Shown one piece after another: positions 13,744 to 18,958 of a DNA stretch of 18,958 nucleotides; position 1 is the stretch's first letter, and each line of letters begins with the position of its first letter. The position numbers and the translations under genes were made by a program. The notes below the pieces were generated by a model. That model saw nothing but the letters and a program-made list of their open reading frames with translations. It did not search any database and was not told the DNA's origin. The DNA comes from Treponema sp. Its GTDB lineage: Bacteria; Spirochaetota; Spirochaetia; Treponematales; Treponemataceae. The stretch is from positions 1 to 18,958 of the forward strand of contig JAEDGQ010000035.1 of the NCBI GenBank assembly GCA_016297415.1. The letters run 5' to 3'.

Positions 13744-15321
13744 GTGAAAAAACAGATTCTGGACTGTTCTTCTGTTTTTACGTTTATCGTAAAAAAGTAC
13801 CCCTGTAAAAAAGAAGAAATAAGTGAGCAGATTAAAAACTTTTATCCTTTTTCTGTAAAAGGAAAAAGCATTGTTGTCAGAGGAATCAAAAAAAGAAAGG
13901 AAACAGTTTTTTTTATTTTTAAAAATACTTCTTTTGATACTGAATGGGTGTCGTTTGTTCTGTTTATTCTGAACAGATATAAAGAAGGAAATTATGGATT
14001 AAAGAAGGATTCTGTTTGGGAGGTTGTATCAATTTCGAAAGAAGGCCCGGTTTCCCTGGATATAACTGATCGTGAACCAGATAACTGTAAAAGAGTATTT
14101 TTAGCTTCAGAAATTCTTGACTGCAGCACAAAAGAAGACTGTATTCATCTTCATTCTGACAAATCAAGATTAAAAAAAAGAGCATTGAGGGTACTTTTTA
14201 TGACGGTTATGATTCCGGTTCTTCTGGCTGGTGTAAAAACTGCTGTAAAAGAAAAGAAAGAAAAACTTCTGGATTCAATAAAACTTGAAAAACAAAAAAA
14301 AGAAAAAGAAGAAGAAAGAATATCCAGATTAAAAGAAGTTCAAAAACTGGAAGAAAAATATCTGAAACTATGTGAAAACAGAACACCATCTGTGTATGAA
14401 ATTCTTCAGCATATTTACGGTCTTTGTTCAAAAGGAGATGGAATTAAAAATCTTTCAATAGAAAAAAATTATTTCTCTTTTGAAGTTGGAACTGAAAATG
14501 GTGTTGAACTTTTAAAAAAAATAGAAAGGGACAGTTTTTTTCTGACGGGAAGAATAAACAGAATCCAGAAAAACGGAAACAGGGAAGAGGTAAGTTTGTC
14601 GGGTGAAGTAAAAAAAATAAAGACCGAAATAATAAGGATTTCAGAGAAGGCGCCGGAGAGTGTCATAAATGAAAAAATGGAACATTACAGAAAAAAGATT
14701 TCAGAAATTGAAGAACGAAAATCCTTCAAAGAAAAGCAGGTTCTTTCGGTTTTTATGGAAAGTGTAAAAAAAGAGCTGCGTAAGAATAACTGTAAAGAAG
14801 AATATTTTATTGAAAGCACGGATGACAGCAGGGTAGTTGTAGAAGTTTTATTCAGGGGAGCTCCTGAAAGGGTTTTTTCTGTAGTTAAAAAAATGGGTCA
14901 GCAGGATAGAGAACTTATAAAAGTATTGAAAATCAACAGCTTTGAAAATTCTGGAGAGATTCAATGCACCCTGGTTTTTGATACAGGAATTATGACAAAA
15001 AGGGAAATGGAAAATAAACCTTCTGAAGCGGAGTTTACCCCGAAAGAAATTTCTAAAGCTTTTTATTGTAGAAAAGAAACTGTGAAAAGACCTGTGCAGC
15101 AGCAAAAAAAGACTGTCCTGTATGAACAAAAAAAACTTGATTATCTGGGTTCTGCGAAAAACGGGAACAAAAAACGAATCTTTGTGTCTGACAAAGAAAA
15201 TGGTTTAGTTTTTGAACTACTGGAAGAAAAAACGGATAGTGGGAAAGACCATTTTTATTTTAGGGAAGACGGGGGGCTGATTGCGGTTTTGAAAAATAAA
15301 GAATTCGAGGTGAACTGGTGA
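13744..15321 (+). CDS. Single-span inner-membrane assembly protein, possible GspL/GspM/GspC composite
   Basis: 525 residues. The GTG at 13744 is preceded by AAAGGAA (13731-13737). Residues 1-145 are a cytoplasmic-type domain with no match I can name. A membrane span lies at about 146-165 (ALRVLFMTVMIPVLLAGV) and a strongly charged coiled coil at about 166-210. A first small alpha/beta domain (about 213-293) contains SVYEILQHIYGLC and FSFEVGTENGVELLKKI, like the GspL/PilN periplasmic ferredoxin-like fold. A second coil (303-326) and a second such domain (332-419, VVVEVLFRGAPERVFSVVKK) recall GspM/PilO. The last 60 residues (about 464-525, DYLGSAKNGNKKRIFVSDKE) have a strand pattern like the GspC/PilP homology region that binds secretin N0. 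In canonical systems L, M and C are separate. The domain reading is by eye and uncertain; the topology is clear. Confidence 0.6.
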   Translation: MKKQILDCSSVFTFIVKKYPCKKEEISEQIKNFYPFSVKGKSIVVRGIKKRKETVFFIFKNTSFDTEWVSFVLFILNRYKEGNYGLKKDSVWEVVSISKEGPVSLDITDREPDNCKRVFLASEILDCSTKEDCIHLHSDKSRLKKRALRVLFMTVMIPVLLAGVKTAVKEKKEKLLDSIKLEKQKKEKEEERISRLKEVQKLEEKYLKLCENRTPSVYEILQHIYGLCSKGDGIKNLSIEKNYFSFEVGTENGVELLKKIERDSFFLTGRINRIQKNGNREEVSLSGEVKKIKTEIIRISEKAPESVINEKMEHYRKKISEIEERKSFKEKQVLSVFMESVKKELRKNNCKEEYFIESTDDSRVVVEVLFRGAPERVFSVVKKMGQQDRELIKVLKINSFENSGEIQCTLVFDTGIMTKREMENKPSEAEFTPKEISKAFYCRKETVKRPVQQQKKTVLYEQKKLDYLGSAKNGNKKRIFVSDKENGLVFELLEEKTDSGKDHFYFREDGGLIAVLKNKEFEVNW

Positions 15322-15893
15322 AAAAAAATTGGTTTGGTTTTCTGGCACTTTTAATGATTTTAATATCCTGCAAAAGCACCAGGCTTGAAACACGGGATTT
15401 GATTTATGTGATGATTTACGATCTGGATAATAATCCGGTTGCAGGTGCAGATTTATTTGTAAATGGAAATTTTGCCGGAAAAAGCGATATACATGGAAGA
15501 TTTTTTATAACAGCAGCGGAGAGAATTAATTCTTCCGAAAAAATAGACTCTTCAATTTTAATCAAAGTTTCAAAATCAGGTTATGAAGAAATAATTCAGC
15601 AGACAGAAATTGAAGACGGAGAAGTTTTTTATTTTAAGACAGCTTCATGGGAGCAGCTGCTGGAAAGGGCTGAGATTCTTCTTGATGAAGATAAAACCTC
15701 AGAAGCTCTGGATTATATTGAACGGTCCGAAAAAATTGCCGGAAATAAAGAAGAAATTTTTTATTTAAAGGCTGTTGTGTACGGGAAAGTAAACAACGTT
15801 GATGAAAAGCTGAAAGCACTTGAAAAAATAAAAAGCGAAAAAAATGAGCCCTATAAAAAAGCTTTTTTAGAGAGGTTTTCTGAAAATGAATAA
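15318..15893 (+). CDS. Lipoprotein with carboxypeptidase-regulatory-like domain and TPR-like tail
   Basis: 191 residues. The GTG at 15318 overlaps the previous stop, with GAGGTG (15307-15312) upstream. The lipobox is LISC with Cys18. Residues about 28-105 fit a small beta-sandwich of the carboxypeptidase-regulatory/PEGA type: VMIYDLDNNPVAGADLFVNG, AGKSDIHGRFFIT and then VSKSGYEE. The rest (about 108-191) is helical, with TPR-like spacing (LERAEILLDEDKTSEALDYI, IFYLKAVVYGKVNNVDEKL). Such lipoproteins sit in the periplasm or outer membrane. Next to a secretin operon core, a pilotin-type role is possible (TPR lipoproteins such as PilF/PilW pilot secretins), but this is inference. The stop overlaps the next ATG by eight bases. 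Confidence 0.7.
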   Translation: MKKNWFGFLALLMILISCKSTRLETRDLIYVMIYDLDNNPVAGADLFVNGNFAGKSDIHGRFFITAAERINSSEKIDSSILIKVSKSGYEEIIQQTEIEDGEVFYFKTASWEQLLERAEILLDEDKTSEALDYIERSEKIAGNKEEIFYLKAVVYGKVNNVDEKLKALEKIKSEKNEPYKKAFLERFSENE

Positions 15894-16464
15894 AGCAACT
15901 TTTGTATTCTTTTTTTTGAGCATTATGAATTTGAGCTGCACAGTAATCAATCTGACGACAGCAAAAACAATTGAGAAATCACAGGAGTCACTTCTGGAAT
16001 TGATTATAAATTTAAGCTCCAGAAGTGAAAAAAACATGAGTGATGAAAGCTTGATTCTGGAAAGCATTCAAAAAACGGGAAAAAACCTGTGTGAAAAAAC
16101 TGATTTCCTGAATAAAAAAATCGCAAAGCTGATTGAAGCAGAAAAACAGACTGGAACTGACAGAATATTATTCGATTCTGCAGTTATAAAACTTGAACAG
16201 GAAGGTGATTTTCTGTTCAGGAAGAAGTTGTACGGGGACTCTTTGCATAAATATGAAGCGGCACTTTGCTTAAATCCGGAAAACACTGGGCTTAGAAGTA
16301 AAAGATTAATGGCTTTGTATTTTCAAAATCCTTTTGATTCGGGCAAACACAGATGGATTCTTAATGAATGCGAAAACCTGAGAAAAGCAGGTTTTGTTTC
16401 TGACGAACTGCTGCAGATAGAAAAAAAGGTGCTTCTGGAAGAGAAGGTTTATAAGGAGGATTAG
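15886..16464 (+). CDS. TPR-containing lipoprotein, candidate pilotin-type accessory
   Basis: 192 residues. The signal peptide ends in a lipobox, NLSC with Cys18. A helical, possibly coiled-coil region follows (residues about 25-95). Then comes one clear TPR-like unit at about 103-130, GDFLFRKKLYGDSLHKYEAA followed by LCLNPEN, and a further helical pair to the end. It is an acidic/basic mixed soluble domain with no enzyme motif. Translation is coupled to the preceding lipoprotein by an 8-base overlap. With that gene it forms a pair of small TPR-like lipoproteins next to the secretin machinery, which makes them candidates for secretin targeting or stabilisation. No direct sequence evidence shows this. 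Confidence 0.7.
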   Translation: MNKATFVFFFLSIMNLSCTVINLTTAKTIEKSQESLLELIINLSSRSEKNMSDESLILESIQKTGKNLCEKTDFLNKKIAKLIEAEKQTGTDRILFDSAVIKLEQEGDFLFRKKLYGDSLHKYEAALCLNPENTGLRSKRLMALYFQNPFDSGKHRWILNECENLRKAGFVSDELLQIEKKVLLEEKVYKED

Positions 16465-17472
16465 TTGAATAAAAAAAGACAGCTTTTGGTTCTGCCGCTT
16501 ATATTCTGTTTGAGTAGTGTATTTGCCGAAAAAGTTCTTCTTGCGGATTTTTTTGTTCTTGATGAACAGGGAAAAAGCCTTGATGTAAATGAAAAAAATG
16601 TTGATGCCTATTATTCGGTTTTTAAATCGGCTTTTTACGAAGAAAACATTTTTTATGAACGGACAAGAAAATACGGAAAAACAGCTTCTTTTTCTGAAGC
16701 GATGAAAATATGCAGGGCAGAAGAGGGGCAGTTGCTGGTCTATGGTTATGTTCAAAAAAAAGACAGCTGCTGGTTTTCAGAGTTCAAATTGCTGGATCTG
16801 CAGAAAGAAACAATAGTGGCAGATTTTTATGCTGCAGAAACTCATGAGAATCTGGAAAACTTGCTGAAACTTCAGGCAAATAAGATTGAAAAAAAAGTCA
16901 GACAGTTAATGGGATTTGAAACGGCGGAAATTGAAAAACCACTTTTTCCTTTTTCAGTATATGTGCCTTTAAATGTTTTTTACTGGACTCCAGTAGACAA
17001 ATCCTGGTGCAGAGTTCTTACAGGAATGGCAGGAATTGAAAGTGGAATATGTTTTTTTCCAGAAAACTGGGGCGTAGTTTTAAAAAACAGAGAATGCAGA
17101 TTTGGAGAAAAAGTTTCTTTTGAATATAAAGCAGGAATGGGAAATCCACAGTTTTACAAAGCGTTCTGGAATAGTTTTGTGGCAAAAAATCTGTTTATTT
17201 GTGACTGGTTTTTTGAAAAAGATAAATCGGTTTATGCAGGAGCGGGGCCTTTTTTTGAATTCGATGTTGTTGATGTGGAAAAAAAATACGAAAAGTCTTC
17301 AGTTCATGTGGAAAGTAGCTTTGGAGTTGTTTTTGAAACTGGTGTTCATTTTTTTGTAAATGAGAAAGTGCTTTTTAATACTGGAGTTGAATTGAACATT
17401 CCATTTGAATCAAAAAGTTTTTTAACGGCTAAGCCAAAGGCAGGTCTTGTATGGAAAGGAGGCGGAAAATGA
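16465..17472 (+). CDS. Exported protein with N-terminal periplasmic domain and C-terminal beta-barrel-like region
   Basis: 335 residues. The TTG at 16465 directly follows the preceding TAG; AAGGAGGA (16453-16460) is four bases upstream. A signal peptide (MNKKRQLLVLPLIFCLSSVFA) precedes a soluble domain of about 130 residues with EGQLLVYGYVQKKDSCWFSE, suggestive of the periplasmic alpha/beta domain seen before many treponemal outer-membrane barrels. From about residue 155 alternating hydrophobic and aromatic strands appear (FPFSVYVPLNVFYW, GVVLKNRECRFGEKVSFEYK, SVYAGAGPFFEFDVV, VLFNTGVELNI). They end KAGLVWKGGGK, not the usual terminal aromatic. An outer-membrane barrel of about eight strands is likely. 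It could be an accessory outer-membrane part of the secretion system or simply co-regulated cargo. No homologue is named. Confidence 0.62.
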   Translation: MNKKRQLLVLPLIFCLSSVFAEKVLLADFFVLDEQGKSLDVNEKNVDAYYSVFKSAFYEENIFYERTRKYGKTASFSEAMKICRAEEGQLLVYGYVQKKDSCWFSEFKLLDLQKETIVADFYAAETHENLENLLKLQANKIEKKVRQLMGFETAEIEKPLFPFSVYVPLNVFYWTPVDKSWCRVLTGMAGIESGICFFPENWGVVLKNRECRFGEKVSFEYKAGMGNPQFYKAFWNSFVAKNLFICDWFFEKDKSVYAGAGPFFEFDVVDVEKKYEKSSVHVESSFGVVFETGVHFFVNEKVLFNTGVELNIPFESKSFLTAKPKAGLVWKGGGK

Positions 17473-18242
17473 AAAATTCATTACTGATTTTAGGATTGGT
17501 TTTACTAGCCACAGGATGTTCTAACGGATTATCGGAAATTTTTCTGACTTCATCTGCAGATCCTTTTTCAGATACACCTGAAATCAGATTTATGGACTTT
17601 CAGGGGCAGATAAATCTTTTCTGGAAAAAAGATGATGGCGCTGACAGTTACATTTTGCTTCGAAAATCCGATAGTGCAGCTTCCGGGTTTTCGGAAATCT
17701 ATCGGGGTAAAAAGAACTTTTTTGAAGATAGAAACGGCAGTACAGGAGAAAGATATATTTACAGGCTTGATAAAATCCGGGGTCAAAAGAGGTTTTATGG
17801 AACATCATATTCCTACGGATTTTTTTCTGACGCTGCAAAAGATCAGTGGGAAGACAATAACTGTAAAAAAAACGCTGTGGAACTGGAAGAGGATAAAGAT
17901 GCCAATCTCTATTACTGCAGTTTTTATGATGGAACAATTATTCTGGATCAGGACTGGTTTTATGTAACAATACCATCCCACAGAACAGCAGAAGTTACAT
18001 TGCAGGATTCCAGGCAAAAACAGGGAAGCGAATATACATCTTTTTGCTGGAGTACAGAGGACACAAGTCCAGAACCATTGAATCTAAAAGGAAGAATCAT
18101 TCTGACTAATTCTACTGGAGAAGCAAAAAAAGTTTATTTTCGAATAATCCCGAACAGAGATTTTTTTGAAACAGATGGAAGCGAAAGTTTTGTAAAGAAT
18201 TACAGACTGGTTCTTCAATTAATAACAAAGGAAAGTACATGA
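17469..18242 (+). CDS. Lipoprotein with fibronectin-III-like domain
   Basis: 257 residues. The ATG at 17469 is used because it gives a clean lipobox (LLATGC, Cys17) and follows AAAGGAGG; an in-frame upstream GTG-type extension (17451) would put MERRRK before the leader. Residues about 37-105 read as an FN3-like module: EIRFMDFQGQINLFWKKDDG, ADSYILLRKSDS, then GERYIYRLDKI. The rest (about 110-257) is beta-rich, with DQDWFYVTIPSHRTAEVTLQ, a pattern like the pre-peptidase C-terminal domain found on secreted proteins, and then RIILTNSTGEAKKVYFRI. A surface-exposed or secreted lipoprotein is likely. Its ATG overlaps the preceding stop and its own stop overlaps the next ATG. Confidence 0.7.
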   Translation: MKNSLLILGLVLLATGCSNGLSEIFLTSSADPFSDTPEIRFMDFQGQINLFWKKDDGADSYILLRKSDSAASGFSEIYRGKKNFFEDRNGSTGERYIYRLDKIRGQKRFYGTSYSYGFFSDAAKDQWEDNNCKKNAVELEEDKDANLYYCSFYDGTIILDQDWFYVTIPSHRTAEVTLQDSRQKQGSEYTSFCWSTEDTSPEPLNLKGRIILTNSTGEAKKVYFRIIPNRDFFETDGSESFVKNYRLVLQLITKEST

Positions 18243-18907
18243 AAAAGAGTCTTGAAAAATTATTTAGGAAAGGTGCTTTTTTGTTTTCAGCATTTATATT
18301 TTTTTCCTGTGGATTTAATGAATATAAGGAAGAAAGCGTAAATGAAGAAATCTTTTATCTGGAAGAAAGTACTCTTTTTAAGCAGGACATGGAAAATCTT
18401 CAGGAATATTTGTTTTCTACAGCTGACAAAAACTTAGCTGGCAGTACCGGAACAACATTTTGGGTTGTATGTGAAAAAGATTTTAATGACAGCCTGGAGT
18501 TCAAAGATTTTACTGCTGAAGTTACAAAAATTTCAGGTAATTCAAAAGCTGGTTATGGTCTTGTATTTTGCCAGAACGAAAACGAAAAAAATGAGCAGTC
18601 CTTGTTGTGCGTACTGATAAATGTAAATGGATTTTATAGCATTGGAAAACTAAGTGAAAATTGCTTCGAAAAAATAAATGAATGGACTTACTCAGAAAAT
18701 TTGAACACAGGTTATACCTCAAATCTGATTTCAGTTCAAAAAAAAGAAGACAAATACCAAATCTATTTTAATGGAAATCTGGAAACCAGCTTTTTTGATA
18801 ACAAAAAAATTCTGATTCCCGGTGGAAGAGGATTTGTGGCAGTTGTTTCATCTGAAGAAAAGTTTCCGGAGCAAAGCGTAAAAATAAGATACAGAATCAA
18901 AAAATAA
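18239..18907 (+). CDS. Lipoprotein with LamG/DUF1080-like beta-sandwich
   Basis: 222 residues, last gene of the operon, joined to the previous one by ATGA. A long basic leader ends in a lipobox, FFSC with Cys24. The mature part shows the jelly-roll pattern of concanavalin-like/DUF1080 domains: DFTAEVTKISGNSKAGYGLV, LLCVLINVNGFYSIGKL, then YQIYFNGNLETSFFD and GGRGFVAVVSS. In such domains these strands bind or enclose carbohydrate, often without catalysis. No catalytic residues are recognisable. It may be surface-displayed cargo of the secretion system, or an accessory factor; the position alone suggests a link. Confidence 0.7.
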   Translation: MKKSLEKLFRKGAFLFSAFIFFSCGFNEYKEESVNEEIFYLEESTLFKQDMENLQEYLFSTADKNLAGSTGTTFWVVCEKDFNDSLEFKDFTAEVTKISGNSKAGYGLVFCQNENEKNEQSLLCVLINVNGFYSIGKLSENCFEKINEWTYSENLNTGYTSNLISVQKKEDKYQIYFNGNLETSFFDNKKILIPGGRGFVAVVSSEEKFPEQSVKIRYRIKK

Positions 18908-18913
18908 GGAGGT

Positions 18914-18947
18914 GTGATAAAAATTACATCCTTGTAATTTTTATCAC
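18914..18947. terminator. Perfect 14-bp inverted repeat at operon end, possible bidirectional terminator
   Basis: GTGATAAAAATTAC (18914-18927) and GTAATTTTTATCAC (18934-18947) form a perfect 14-bp stem with a 6-base loop (ATCCTT), seven bases after the last stop codon. The stem is AT-rich and no T tract follows, so it is not a textbook intrinsic terminator. An A tract and a T tract lie inside the arms, so it may act in either direction or be a protein site. Confidence 0.5.
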
Positions 18948-18958
18948 TGCAGAATGCT

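Larger units (their letters stand above)
6941..18907 (+). other. Reduced type II secretion (Gsp-like) operon of 15 genes
   Basis: Fifteen plus-strand genes run with no internal terminator or promoter-sized gap. Junctions overlap by 1-29 bases or are separated by at most about 16 bases, and most have their own Shine-Dalgarno. The core contains prepilin peptidase, secretin, ATPase, platform protein and major pseudopilin in the order O-D-E-F-G, followed by three tiny pseudopilin-like genes, an L/M/C-like protein and five envelope proteins. No separate gspC, H, I, J, K, L, M or N of normal size is present. A strong terminator precedes the operon and a perfect 14-bp inverted repeat follows it. A single transcript is inferred. 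Confidence 0.75.

Noticed and set aside
16306..16755. Minus-strand open frame of 149 codons
   Set aside because: Antisense to two coupled operon genes; its Phe/Lys/Ile-rich content simply reflects A-rich plus-strand coding sequence.

Overview
The window looks like a low-GC spirochete chromosome segment, most likely from a host-associated, saccharolytic Treponema. This is judged from composition, frequent TTG/GTG starts, spirochete-style lipoboxes, a very long TPR protein resembling the spirochetal flagellar-collar protein FlcA, and dispersed hairpin repeats. No species is claimed.

Region 1 (1-5027). The left edge cuts through a structured repeat that ends in a terminator-like T tract. A minus-strand gene (100-825) encodes a secreted protein with two tandem glycogen-binding/E-set-like domains. 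Divergently, 991-4353 encodes a 1120-residue protein with a very acidic cytoplasmic-type arm, one membrane span and a TPR-rich C-terminus. It is followed 17 bases later by a dolichol/phytol/diacylglycerol-kinase-like membrane enzyme (4371-5027).

Region 2 (4992-6857). A minus-strand polytopic membrane protein converges on the kinase-like gene with a 36-base 3' overlap. Its upstream side holds a REP-like element of about 90 bp built from four mini-hairpins with GCGNAGC-type cores. A plus-strand secreted protein (6088-6786) follows and ends in a strong intrinsic terminator.

Region 3 (6941-18907). This is one tightly coupled operon of 15 plus-strand genes, most of them overlapping or abutting. 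Order: lamin-tail-like exported protein, short A24 prepilin peptidase, secretin (gspD), ATPase (gspE), platform protein (gspF), major pseudopilin (gspG), three tiny pseudopilin-like genes (44, 57 and 41 residues), a multi-domain protein that may merge GspL/GspM/GspC roles, two small lipoproteins with TPR-like parts, a barrel-like outer-membrane protein, an FN3-like lipoprotein and a LamG/DUF1080-like lipoprotein. Together they read as a reduced type II secretion system with its own envelope accessory set. The peptidase would process GspG and possibly the mini-pseudopilins, GspE/F would drive assembly, the single-span platform protein would link inner membrane to secretin, and the lipoproteins and barrel are candidates for secretin piloting, outer-membrane accommodation or secreted surface cargo.

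The most novel parts are the three miniature pseudopilin-like genes and the apparent L/M/C merger. Both rest on reading the sequence by eye and need profile and structure searches. No tRNA, rRNA, CRISPR array, transposase or integrase was seen, and no gene-free stretch exceeds 300 bases.
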